Shown piece by piece: positions 1 to 6,224 of a DNA stretch of 7,386 nt (position 1 is its first letter; every line of letters starts with the position of its first letter). A program made the position numbers and the translations under genes. The stretch is from assembly GCA_016875515.1 (NCBI GenBank), contig VGRA01000122.1:1-7386 (forward strand), given 5' to 3'. Under the pieces are notes generated by a model, which saw nothing but the letters and a program-made list of their open reading frames with translations, had not been told where the DNA came from and did not search any database. The DNA comes from Deltaproteobacteria bacterium. GTDB lineage: Bacteria > Myxococcota > Myxococcia > Myxococcales > Myxococcaceae.

Positions 1-56
1 GGAGAAGAGAAGGCTTATAGCCGCGCGGGGCCGTGTGCGCCTGCCTCGTTTTGCGG

Positions 57-74
57 CCCGGGGAACATCCCGGG
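57..74. repeat. Small inverted repeat in the leading intergenic region
   Basis: Two CCCGGG arms (57-62 and 69-74) flank the six bases GAACAT, so transcripts could form a 6-bp G+C stem. The repeat sits in the non-coding stretch 1-212, upstream of the peptidase promoter. No T-run follows on either strand. It could be a weak hairpin or a protein site, or chance in GC-rich DNA. The rest of 1-102 holds only an AT-rich patch GGCTTATAGCC (12-22), which resembles a -10 box on the minus strand (TATAAG) but has no good -35 partner inside the window. Confidence 0.25.
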
Positions 75-102
75 GCGTGCCGGTGTAGTCCGTGGCTGCT
101 GC

Positions 103-131
103 TTGAAGCCCCGGGGTGGCGTGGTTAGCAT
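103..131 (+). promoter_or_regulatory. Sigma-70-like promoter for the S41 peptidase gene
   Basis: TTGAAG at 103-108 and TAGCAT at 126-131 are separated by exactly 17 bases, each matching four of six positions of the TTGACA/TATAAT consensus. Transcription would start near 138. That gives a leader of about 75 bases to the ATG at 213, or about 18 bases to the alternative GTG at 156. This is a reading by eye; no transcript data support it. Confidence 0.45.
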
Positions 132-212
132 CCCGCTGCTCGGGCGCCCGCTTTCGTGGGCGTCAACTCGCTGGAATCACACGCGTTTCCCAGAAAAGGC
201 GTCCACATCCCC

Positions 213-3200
213 ATGCCGCGCACCCTCCGTCGCGTCGCCACCCTCGCACTCCTCCTCGGCGCCTGGGCCATTGCCGGCAGTGACCGCGTCCCCGCCTGGA
301 TTGCCTCCGGCGAGGCGGTGGCCGGGCCGGCCGCCGCGCTGACGTCCGAGGTGACGCGCGCCGCCGAGGGCCAGCGCCCCGCGCACGATCTCTCCGCCCT
401 CCGCACCTTTACCAAGGTCATCCTCTACGTGAAGGACAACTACGTGGACCCCAAGCGGGTGAAGCCGAAGGAGATGATGGTTTCCGCGCTGGACTACGTG
501 GAGAAGGCCGTGCCCGACGTGCTGGTGGACGGCACCGCGGAGGCCGGGAAGCTGTCCGTCAACGTCAACAGCAACGTGAAGGTGTTCGACATCAGCCACG
601 TGGACTCGCTGTGGAAGATGTCCTTCACGCTCAAGGACGTCTTCGAGCACCTGGGCAAGCACATGCGCGCCAGCTCCGACACGCGGGACGTGGAGTACGC
701 CGCCGTCAACGGGATGCTCTCCACGCTGGATCCGCACTCGGTGCTGCTGCGCCCGGAGCTGTACCGGGAGATGAAGCTCACCACCAAGGGCGAGTTCGGC
801 GGCCTCGGCTTCGTCATCCAAATGAAGGAGGGCAACCTCTCCGTGGTGAAGGTGCTGCCCAAGACGCCCGCCTACCGCGCGGGCATCAAGAAGGATGACC
901 ACATCAGCCGCATCGGCGAGGAGTCCACGGTCAACATGGACCTCAACGAGGCCGTATCCAAGCTGCGCGGCCCGGTGGACAGCAAGGTCATTATCACCGT
1001 GGTGCGGGACGGCAAGGCGCAAGTGCTCGCGCTGGCGCGCGCCATGATCTCCATCGAGTCGGTGCAGTCCAAGCTGCTCGCGAGCGGCGTGGGCTACGTG
1101 CGGCTCAAGAACTTCCAGGGGAACACCACGCGGGACCTGCGCGCCGCGCTGGAGGAGATGTCCCGCCGCGTGGAGGGCGGCCGGCTCAAGGGGCTGGTGC
1201 TGGACCTGCGCGGAAACCCGGGCGGCCTGCTGGACCAGGCCATCCAGGTGTCAGACCAGTTCATCAGCGAGGGGACGCTGGTGGCCACGGTGGGCTTCTC
1301 CGACAAGCTCCGCGAGGAGAAGAAGGCCCACGCGGACGAAGGGGACACCCAGTACCCCATTGCAGTGCTGGTCAACTCGGGCTCCGCGTCCGCGTCCGAG
1401 ATCGTCGCCGGGGCGCTGAAGAACCTGGGGCGCGCCGTCATCATCGGCCGGCAGACGTTCGGCAAGGGCTCGGTGCAGGTGCTCTACGACTTCCCGGATG
1501 ACTCCGCGCTCAAGCTCACCATTGCCAAGTACCTGACCCCCGGGGACGTCTCCATCCAGGAGGTGGGCGTCACGCCGGACATCGAGCTCGTCCCCACCCG
1601 CGTGACGCGCGAGCGCGTGGACGTCTTCGCCCCGCGCAAGAGCATGGGCGAGGCGGACCTGGAGCACCACTTCAGCAACCCGTCCTCCAAGGAGGCGGCC
1701 AAGAAGCGGGACGAGGTGCTCGGGCGGGAGAAGCCGCTGGAGTCGCTCAAGTACCTCAAGGAGGACCAGCAGCAGGCAGACGCCCTGGCCCAGAAGAGGA
1801 AGGCCGAGGAGGACAAGGCCCAGGCGAAGAAGAAGGGCGGCAAGGGCCTGCTCCGGGACGTGGACACTGGCGGCAACACCGAGCAACTGGACGACCAGAT
1901 GGACGCCGAGTCCCAGGACGAGGTGAAGGAGGACTTCGAGGTCCAGTTCGCCCGGGACTTCGTGCTCAAGGCCCCGCAGTTGCGCCGGGACCAGATGCTC
2001 GCCGCCGGCAAGCCCTTCATCGTGGAGAAGCGCGCCGCCGAGGCCCGCCGCGTGGACGACGCCATCAAGGCGCTTGGCGTGGACTGGACCGCGGGCCCCT
2101 CCCCGGCACGGGCGCAGCTGGACTCCCAGCTGACCCCCGCCTCCGCCCAGGCCACCACGGCCGGCGAGCAGATGGACCTGGAGCTGACCGTCATCAACCG
2201 GGGCGTGGAGGCGGTGCACCGGCTGAGCGCCTGGACGGAGAGCGACAACCCCTACGTGGACCGGCGCGAGTTCCTGCTCGGTCGGCTCGCCCCCGGCGAG
2301 AAGAAGTTCTGGACCGTCCCCGTGCGCCTCCCCAAGGATCTCCCCTCCCGCAAGGACGCGGTGACGGTGCACTTCCGCACCGAGCAGGGGGACCTGCCCG
2401 AGACGCTCGCCCACGAGCTCAGCTTCTCCGAGCTGCCCCGGCCGATGTTCGGCTTCAGCTGGCAGGTGGTGGACGACTGCAAGGAGTGCAACGGGGACGG
2501 GCGGGTGCAGCGCGGGGAGACGGTGGACCTGGTGCTGGACGTCACCAACCGCGGCCGCGGGCGCGCGTTGGACTCCTTTGCGCAGATCAAGAACGGCGGG
2601 GACCAGAACATCTTCATCGAGAAGGGGCGCTTCAAGCTGGGCGCCCTGGATCCCGGCGAGACGAAGCAGGCCCGCTTCACCCTGCAGCTGAAGCCCGGCT
2701 GGAAGGCGGAGACCTTCCCGCTGAAGCTGGCGGTGCTGGACGAGCCGCTCGAGGAATACTGCACGGAGAAGCTGGAGCTGCCCGTGGAAGACAAGCCGGT
2801 GCAGCTGGAGCCGGTGCGCGGGGCGGTGAAGCTGGCCGAGGGAACGCAGCTGTTCCGGGACGCCCGCGGCTCGTTCGCGGTGGCCCGCGTGCAGCGGGCC
2901 TCCGTGGTGAACCCGCTGCAGCGCGCGGGGGACTTCCTCAAGGTGGACACCGGCGAGGGGCGGGCCTTCTGGGTGAACGCGCGCGCCGCCACGGCAGACG
3001 CGCGCGCCAAGGTGACCGGACTCAAGGAGCTCGCCTACCAGCTGGAACGGGATCCCCCGCTCATCGAACTGAACGGCGAGGCGGGCGCCGGCGCGCTCGT
3101 CTCGGACGGCGAGCGGCTGATGCTCAGCGGTACGGTGACGGCCTCGCGCCAGTTGATGGACGTGTACGTCCTGGTGAACGACCAGAAGGTCCTCTTCAAG

Positions 3201-3404
3201 GCGGGCGGCGCCCCGCCCGCACCCGGCAAGCCCGTGCAGGTGACCTTCTCCGCGGACGTGCCGCTCAAGGAGGGCAACAACGCGGTGCTGGTGGTGGCAC
3301 GGGAGACCGGCGAGTTCTCCTCCCGCAAGACGCTGTTCGTCCGCCGCCGGGCGGGCGCGGTGGCCCAGAAGGCGCCCCCTGCGCAGGTGCCTGCGCAGCC
3401 GTGA
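213..3404 (+). CDS. Exported S41 (C-terminal processing) serine peptidase with PDZ domain and modular C-terminal half
   Basis: This is a 1063-residue peptidase of the CtpA/Prc family, which cleaves proteins in the periplasm or cell envelope. An N-terminal Arg-rich segment and a hydrophobic run (residues 8-22) form a signal peptide or anchor. A helical S41 N-terminal region covers about 60-190, a PDZ domain about 193-270, and the protease core about 280-450. The catalytic dyad is visible: Ser393 in GSASASEI and Lys418 in TFGKGSVQ, 25 residues apart as in CtpB and Prc, with Gln422 four residues on. A Lys/Glu-rich linker follows (about 500-600). Two tandem CARDB/NEW3-like beta-sandwich modules follow (about 645-735 and 754-855), the second preceded by CKEC (Cys756, Cys759) and an NGDGR loop. 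An SH3-like stretch (about 870-930) and an Ig-like end (about 947-1047) close it. The usual Ctp is 400-700 residues. It resembles a myxobacterial family I recall being labelled MXAN_5808 serine peptidase (unchecked). The ATG at 213 is chosen because it starts directly at the signal peptide and has AGAAAAGG 13 bases upstream; an in-frame GTG at 156 would add 19 residues. Confidence 0.93.
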   Translation: MPRTLRRVATLALLLGAWAIAGSDRVPAWIASGEAVAGPAAALTSEVTRAAEGQRPAHDLSALRTFTKVILYVKDNYVDPKRVKPKEMMVSALDYVEKAVPDVLVDGTAEAGKLSVNVNSNVKVFDISHVDSLWKMSFTLKDVFEHLGKHMRASSDTRDVEYAAVNGMLSTLDPHSVLLRPELYREMKLTTKGEFGGLGFVIQMKEGNLSVVKVLPKTPAYRAGIKKDDHISRIGEESTVNMDLNEAVSKLRGPVDSKVIITVVRDGKAQVLALARAMISIESVQSKLLASGVGYVRLKNFQGNTTRDLRAALEEMSRRVEGGRLKGLVLDLRGNPGGLLDQAIQVSDQFISEGTLVATVGFSDKLREEKKAHADEGDTQYPIAVLVNSGSASASEIVAGALKNLGRAVIIGRQTFGKGSVQVLYDFPDDSALKLTIAKYLTPGDVSIQEVGVTPDIELVPTRVTRERVDVFAPRKSMGEADLEHHFSNPSSKEAAKKRDEVLGREKPLESLKYLKEDQQQADALAQKRKAEEDKAQAKKKGGKGLLRDVDTGGNTEQLDDQMDAESQDEVKEDFEVQFARDFVLKAPQLRRDQMLAAGKPFIVEKRAAEARRVDDAIKALGVDWTAGPSPARAQLDSQLTPASAQATTAGEQMDLELTVINRGVEAVHRLSAWTESDNPYVDRREFLLGRLAPGEKKFWTVPVRLPKDLPSRKDAVTVHFRTEQGDLPETLAHELSFSELPRPMFGFSWQVVDDCKECNGDGRVQRGETVDLVLDVTNRGRGRALDSFAQIKNGGDQNIFIEKGRFKLGALDPGETKQARFTLQLKPGWKAETFPLKLAVLDEPLEEYCTEKLELPVEDKPVQLEPVRGAVKLAEGTQLFRDARGSFAVARVQRASVVNPLQRAGDFLKVDTGEGRAFWVNARAATADARAKVTGLKELAYQLERDPPLIELNGEAGAGALVSDGERLMLSGTVTASRQLMDVYVLVNDQKVLFKAGGAPPAPGKPVQVTFSADVPLKEGNNAVLVVARETGEFSSRKTLFVRRRAGAVAQKAPPAQVPAQP

Positions 3405-3405
3405 A

Positions 3406-3417
3406 CCGCCGCGGCGG
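3406..3417. terminator. Perfect 12-base palindrome after the peptidase stop codon; possible weak terminator
   Basis: CCGCCGCGGCGG equals its own reverse complement and begins two bases after the TGA at 3402-3404. As RNA it could fold only as a 4-bp stem with a 4-base loop. A short TTT (3423-3425) follows six bases later. It may end peptidase transcription or be chance in GC-rich DNA. It lies immediately before the barrel-gene promoter. Confidence 0.25.
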
Positions 3418-3423
3418 GCGGGT

Positions 3424-3453
3424 TTGACCGGTGGCGCGGGCCGCGGTTACGGT
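3424..3453 (+). promoter_or_regulatory. Promoter for the outer-membrane barrel gene, probably leaderless
   Basis: TTGACC (3424-3429) matches five of six bases of the -35 consensus. TACGGT (3448-3453) with an 18-base spacer, or TTACGG with 17, makes a plausible -10. Transcription would begin about 3459-3461, only a few bases before the GTG at 3464. If real, this promoter excludes the upstream in-frame GTG at 3431, which lies inside the spacer, as the translation start. Confidence 0.5.
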
Positions 3454-3463
3454 CCCCGCCCTC

Positions 3464-4339
3464 GTGTCACGCCTGATCGCCACCTGTGCGCTGCTTGCCT
3501 GGGGACTGGCCCACGCCGAGCCCTATGACATCCGGCTGGCGCAGCTGGGGGCGCCCAGCAGCACCCCCACGGCCAACACCGACTTCGCCATCTTCTCGCG
3601 CACCTTCTCCGCGGCGCTGACCTCCGCGAACCTGGCCCCGCCCACCACGCTTGGCCACTCGGGTTTCGCCGTCAGCCCGGGGCTGTCCGCGGTGATGTTC
3701 CAGGCGAGGGATGCCAACTTCAAGCTCCCCACCGCGGAGCCCATCCGCTCCCCGCTGCTCATCCCCTCCGTCCACCTGCGCAAGGGGCTGCCCGCCTCGT
3801 TCGAGTTCGGCAGCCGCGTGGCGTGGGTGGAGCGCAGCCGGATGTTCGCCGTGACCGCGGAGGTGAAGTGGGCGCTGAGCGAGGGGGTCGCCTACCTTCC
3901 GGAGCTGGGGGTGCGTGCCTCCGGCACGCGGCTGGTCAACGCCCGGGACTTCGATCTCACCACCGCCGGCCTGGACGTGGCGCTGGGCAAGCGCTTCGCG
4001 CTGGGAGGCATCCTCACCCTGTCCCCCTACGCCGGCTGGAACCTCTGCTGGACAACGGCCTGGTCCAACATGGTGGACTTCGACCGCGGCCGCACCGCCC
4101 GGGAGTCGCTCGCCTCCCCCACGGCGCAGCTGGACGGGACGGACGTGTTCGACCCGGTCATGTTGACGGACAACGTCCACAATCGCTTCTACGGCGGGCT
4201 GCGGATGGTGGCGGGCGTGGCTGCGCTCGGCGTTGAGTACAGCCACGCACAGCTGGGCAGCGTGAAGGACCAGGACGGGTCCAACCGCGCCGTGCCGGCC
4301 GTGACCGCCTTCAACGTCTCGCTCGGACTGCAGTACTGA
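3464..4339 (+). CDS. Outer-membrane beta-barrel-like protein
   Basis: The product has 291 residues from this start. Residues 1-18 (MSRLIATCALLAWGLAHA) form a short, typical Sec signal peptide with an AHA cleavage site before Glu-Pro-Tyr, giving a mature protein of about 273 residues. The body has many short stretches of alternating hydrophobic and polar residues with Gly and aromatics, for example in the segments around 3801-3900 and 3952-4050. It ends in a strand finishing Leu-Gly-Leu-Gln-Tyr. A C-terminal strand with a final aromatic residue is the usual BAM recognition signal. The single Cys of the mature part is in an NLCW segment. No enzymatic motif was seen, so the precise role (porin, structural, transporter) is unknown. 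It lies 59 bases after the envelope peptidase on the same strand, so a shared envelope function is possible. The GTG at 3431 would give 302 residues and a longer, less typical signal region. Confidence 0.8.
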   Translation: MSRLIATCALLAWGLAHAEPYDIRLAQLGAPSSTPTANTDFAIFSRTFSAALTSANLAPPTTLGHSGFAVSPGLSAVMFQARDANFKLPTAEPIRSPLLIPSVHLRKGLPASFEFGSRVAWVERSRMFAVTAEVKWALSEGVAYLPELGVRASGTRLVNARDFDLTTAGLDVALGKRFALGGILTLSPYAGWNLCWTTAWSNMVDFDRGRTARESLASPTAQLDGTDVFDPVMLTDNVHNRFYGGLRMVAGVAALGVEYSHAQLGSVKDQDGSNRAVPAVTAFNVSLGLQY

Positions 4340-4342
4340 CAC

Positions 4343-5068
4343 TCACCGGGAGGACAACGCCTCCCGCAGCGCGCCCGGCCGATTGGTGATGCAGCTGTCC
4401 ACCCCCGCGTCCCGCAGCTGCGCCGCCTCCTCCGGGTCGTCCACCGTCCACGCGGCCACTTCCCAGCCCCGCGCATGCCACCGGGCCACGCGCCCGGGGG
4501 TGACCAGGGAAGCCGGCGGGTGGATGGCGGCGTTCGCCCCCAGCGGCGTCCAGAGGTTCTCCTGAAGCCATAGCCCCCGGTCCGGGTCCACGAGGAAGCC
4601 GCGCCGAAGCGCCGGGTAGGCCCGCTGCAGCCGCACCAGGCACAGCGGGTTGAAGCTGGAGAAGACGACCTGCCCCTCCAGCCCGTGCGCGAGCACCCGC
4701 GCGGCTGCCTTCAGCGAGAGCCCATCGTCCTCCACCCGCTCGCACTTGAGCTCCACGTTGACCAGGAAGTCGCCGCGCGGCACCCGCTCCAGCACCTCGT
4801 CCAGGAGCGGGACATGCGCGGGGGCAAACCCCAGCCGCGTGCCCACGTCCACCTGGCGCAGCCGCTCCCAGGACGTCCAGCGCACCTCCCAGTCCAACCC
4901 AGCGAGCCGGTCCAAGCGCTCATCGTGGCACACCACCACCTCGCCGGAGCCACACGTCATGACGTCCAGCTCGATGCCGTCCGCCCGCTGCCGGACGGCC
5001 TCCTCGAACGCGGCGAGCGTGTTCTCCGGGGCGGAGGCGGAGGCCCCGCGGTGTCCGAGCAATCGCAT
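4343..5068 (-). CDS. Glycerophosphodiester phosphodiesterase (GDPD/UgpQ-like)
   Basis: This enzyme hydrolyses deacylated phospholipid head-group diesters to sn-glycerol 3-phosphate plus an alcohol, with a divalent metal in a TIM barrel. The 241-residue product is close to E. coli UgpQ (about 247). All family landmarks are visible: HRG at 6-8, ENT at 15-17, the metal-binding ELD at 33-35, the catalytic His48 in CHDE, VELK at 105-108, and the C-terminal WTVDD (207-211) followed by GVDSCITNRP. The two histidines expected for acid/base catalysis are His6 and His48. There is no signal peptide, so it should be cytosolic. The ATG at 5068 is chosen because the conserved barrel begins five residues later; upstream in-frame codons encode unrelated, low-complexity sequence overlapping the TatA-like gene. 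An AAGG eight bases upstream could be the ribosome site, although the same bases belong to a possible -10 (TACAAG). It converges with the barrel gene (three bases apart). Confidence 0.93.
   Translation of the reverse strand: MRLLGHRGASASAPENTLAAFEEAVRQRADGIELDVMTCGSGEVVVCHDERLDRLAGLDWEVRWTSWERLRQVDVGTRLGFAPAHVPLLDEVLERVPRGDFLVNVELKCERVEDDGLSLKAAARVLAHGLEGQVVFSSFNPLCLVRLQRAYPALRRGFLVDPDRGLWLQENLWTPLGANAAIHPPASLVTPGRVARWHARGWEVAAWTVDDPEEAAQLRDAGVDSCITNRPGALREALSSR
4347..4366. terminator. Hairpin at the convergent barrel/phosphodiesterase gene ends
   Basis: CGGGAGG (4347-4353) and CCTCCCG (4360-4366) form a perfect 7-bp stem around the loop ACAACG. It starts eight bases after the barrel-gene stop and lies inside the last codons of the minus-strand phosphodiesterase gene. 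The position fits termination of the plus-strand transcript, but there is no T-run after it, so intrinsic termination would be weak. A Rho-dependent end or simple 3' stabilisation is possible. Confidence 0.4.
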
Positions 5069-5105
5069 GGGCGGGGCCTTGTAGCGCGGAACGGCGTACG
5101 CCGGG

Positions 5106-5120
5106 CAGGGGCGCCCCCTG
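5106..5120. repeat. Inverted repeat in the divergent phosphodiesterase/TatA-like intergenic region
   Basis: CAGGGG (5106-5111) and CCCCTG (5115-5120) are perfect arms around CGC. The repeat lies in the 96-base gap between two divergent start codons, just upstream of the proposed TatA-like promoter and about 22-36 bases above the possible phosphodiesterase -10 (TACAAG, minus strand 5083-5078). A regulator acting on both genes could bind here. In DNA this rich in G+C such a repeat may be chance. Confidence 0.3.
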
Positions 5121-5124
5121 TGCC

Positions 5125-5153
5125 TTGCGGGCGCGCCCCCGGTCAGGCAGGGT
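5125..5153 (+). promoter_or_regulatory. Possible promoter for the TatA-like gene
   Basis: TTGCGG (5125-5130), a 17-base spacer and CAGGGT (5148-5153) form a weak sigma-70-like pair whose -10 ends 11 bases before the ATG at 5165. The spacing to the start codon mirrors that of the barrel-gene promoter. The -10 is poor (two of six consensus bases), so this call rests mainly on spacing. Confidence 0.3.
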
Positions 5154-5164
5154 GTTTGACCGTC

Positions 5165-5368
5165 ATGGTCATCGGCACGGGCGAGTGGCTGCTCATCGGC
5201 ATCATCTTGTTGCTGGTCTTCTCCGCGTCGCGGATGGGCCAGTTGGGCAACGTGCTCGGCAGCTTCGTCCACGGTTTCCGCCAGGCGAGCCGCGGGCAGG
5301 GCGTGGTGGACGTCCAGGGCAAGCGCCTGGACGAGCCCGGCCAGCCGCCGCGCACCCCCGAGGCTTGA
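5165..5368 (+). CDS. TatA/TatE-family-like single-span membrane protein
   Basis: The 67-residue product has the TatA plan. A short N-terminal transmembrane helix (about residues 8-19) is preceded by a polar residue (Glu7), a hinge follows, then an amphipathic helix (about 23-40) and a short polar, Pro-rich tail. Without gaps it aligns to E. coli TatA: Glu7 falls on Gln8, Phe19 on Phe20, and MGQLGNVLG on LGSIGSDLG. TatA oligomers form the protein-conducting element of twin-arginine translocation, working with TatC and TatB. The conserved Gly after Phe is replaced by Ser20 (FSAS instead of FG), and the tail is shorter than usual. No tatB or tatC is adjacent, so this is probably an extra, stand-alone paralogue; whether it works in Tat export is inference. 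AGGCAGGG about 13-20 bases upstream is a distant ribosome-site candidate, and a leaderless start is possible. Confidence 0.82.
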   Translation: MVIGTGEWLLIGIILLLVFSASRMGQLGNVLGSFVHGFRQASRGQGVVDVQGKRLDEPGQPPRTPEA

Positions 5369-5385
5369 GCCGCCCGGGGGGCCTC
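5360..5385. terminator. Weak hairpin at the convergent TatA-like/HEAT-like gene ends
   Basis: GAGGC (5360-5364) and GCCTC (5381-5385) can form a 5-bp stem with a 16-base GC-rich loop. The stem overlaps the last codons of both convergent genes, whose stops are 15 bases apart. There is no T-run. A shared bidirectional end is plausible from position only. Confidence 0.22.
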
Positions 5386-6166
5386 AGTGGAGGGTCCGGT
5401 CCTGTGGCACCCGCAGAGGTTGCAAGGCGGGTCCGGCGAGCAGCAGCTCCGCCTGGCGCCGCAGGTTCTCGTGGACCTGGAGGTCCACCACCAGCTCGCG
5501 CAGGTCCACGTCGTTGAGCAGCGGCACCAGCTTGGCCCCCACCGCGGGCGGCAGGTAGGGGTTGAAGGCCAGTGCGCGGCGCACCGCGTGGCGCACGCCC
5601 CAGCGCGGCGAACGGTAGATTTCCAGCAGCGGCTCCGGCCGGCAGGGGCGCTTGGCCGCCACCCCCACCACCAGCGGCTCGGTCAGCCGGGCGTTGAGCA
5701 GCGCGTTGCGCACCACGTCCGGGTGCGACACGTGCACGAGCCGCGAGAGGAGGTCCGGGTCTCGCGTGATGCGCGCCTTCGTCTTGAGGTGCCCCAGCGT
5801 GTCCGAGAAGGCCAGCGCGTCCGCGCGCCGCGCCGCGTCCAGATCCATCTCCTGGCGGGCCGGGGCATCCACGAAGAGCGCCTCCACCTCCTCAAGCTCC
5901 TGCAGCCGGGCCAGGCGAAGCAGTTGGGGGGCGAACGGGATGACGTCTCCGTCCAGCTGCAGCGCGGCCAGGACTGCCTGCAGCCCCGCCGCCGCGTCCG
6001 GGAGCCCCTCCCGCGAGATCGCCATCAGCTGGCGGAGCAGCTCCGTGGCCTCGCCCGGGTGCAGCGCGGCAAGTTCCCGGGCCGCCGCCCTCCGCACCAC
6101 CTCCGCGCCGCCGCCGAGCGCTTGTAACCGCCGCGCGAGCGCGCGGGCCTGATCCCGTGGGTCCAT
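5384..6166 (-). CDS. Uncharacterised alpha-helical protein with HEAT/LRV-like repeats
   Basis: I do not recognise a named family. The 260-residue product is almost wholly predicted helical, rich in Ala, Leu and Arg, with no signal peptide, membrane span or catalytic motif, so it should be cytosolic. Residues about 130-245 hold loosely repeated two-helix units. HPDVVRNALLNARL (148-161) and SPRWGVRHAVRRALAFNPYLPP (from 186) share the pattern of Pro near a turn, then VR, then an Ala/Leu helix, then Asn. The second continues into NPYLPPAV, typical of leucine-rich-variant and HEAT-type units. The N-terminal 100 residues show similar helical periodicity without clear motifs. Such alpha-solenoids usually bind other proteins. 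It converges with the TatA-like gene and diverges from the PhaR-like gene (86 bases between starts). The ATG at 6166 has only weak Shine-Dalgarno similarity (GGGACGG), but no better in-frame start lies upstream before the neighbouring promoter region. Confidence 0.8.
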   Translation of the reverse strand: MDPRDQARALARRLQALGGGAEVVRRAAARELAALHPGEATELLRQLMAISREGLPDAAAGLQAVLAALQLDGDVIPFAPQLLRLARLQELEEVEALFVDAPARQEMDLDAARRADALAFSDTLGHLKTKARITRDPDLLSRLVHVSHPDVVRNALLNARLTEPLVVGVAAKRPCRPEPLLEIYRSPRWGVRHAVRRALAFNPYLPPAVGAKLVPLLNDVDLRELVVDLQVHENLRRQAELLLAGPALQPLRVPQDRTLH

Positions 6167-6200
6167 GCCGTCCCGGGGCTCAGCTTAATCCGTCCCCCGT

Positions 6201-6224
6201 GCGCTTGCCGCTCGCCAGAAGCGC
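6201..6224. repeat. Operator-like inverted repeat in the PhaR-like gene promoter
   Basis: GCGCTT (6201-6206) and AAGCGC (6219-6224) are perfect 6-base arms 12 bases apart. The left arm touches the -35 box and the right arm sits in the spacer just before the -10 of the proposed promoter. A dimeric repressor bound here would block RNA polymerase. Known PhaR proteins repress their own genes, so self-regulation is a reasonable inference, not something shown. Confidence 0.4.

Noticed and set aside
12..22. GGCTTATAGCC as a promoter element
   Set aside because: The AT-rich core looks like a -10 on either strand, but on the minus strand the -35 position reads AGGCGC and on the plus strand the -35 would fall outside the window. 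It is not called.
156..212. In-frame 19-residue N-terminal extension of the peptidase from GTG 156
   Set aside because: It would place 26 mainly polar residues before the hydrophobic core of the signal peptide and has no ribosome site. ATG 213 begins right at the Arg-rich n-region. The promoter at 103-131 would allow either, so the choice is not certain.
1251..2414. Long open frame on the minus strand (387 codons) opposite the peptidase
   Set aside because: Composition is Leu/Gly/Val/His-rich low complexity typical of antisense frames in GC-rich DNA, with no motif, and the plus-strand frame encodes clear S41 motifs.
2486..3427. Plus-strand frame of 313 codons overlapping the end of the peptidase
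   Set aside because: Arg/Gly/Ala-rich shadow frame with no domain; the third-position GC bias belongs to the peptidase frame.
3467..4342. Minus-strand frame of 291 codons opposite the barrel gene
   Set aside because: Gly/Arg/His/Val-rich shadow; the opposite strand has a signal peptide and a beta-barrel end.
5069..5272. 68-codon N-terminal extension of the phosphodiesterase
   Set aside because: The extension is polar, low complexity and overlaps the TatA-like gene; the GDPD barrel starts five residues after ATG 5068.
5387..6127. Plus-strand frame of 246 codons opposite the HEAT-like gene
   Set aside because: Arg/Gln/His-rich shadow without motif. The minus-strand protein has coherent helical repeats, though because it is itself unrecognised this choice is slightly less sure than the others.
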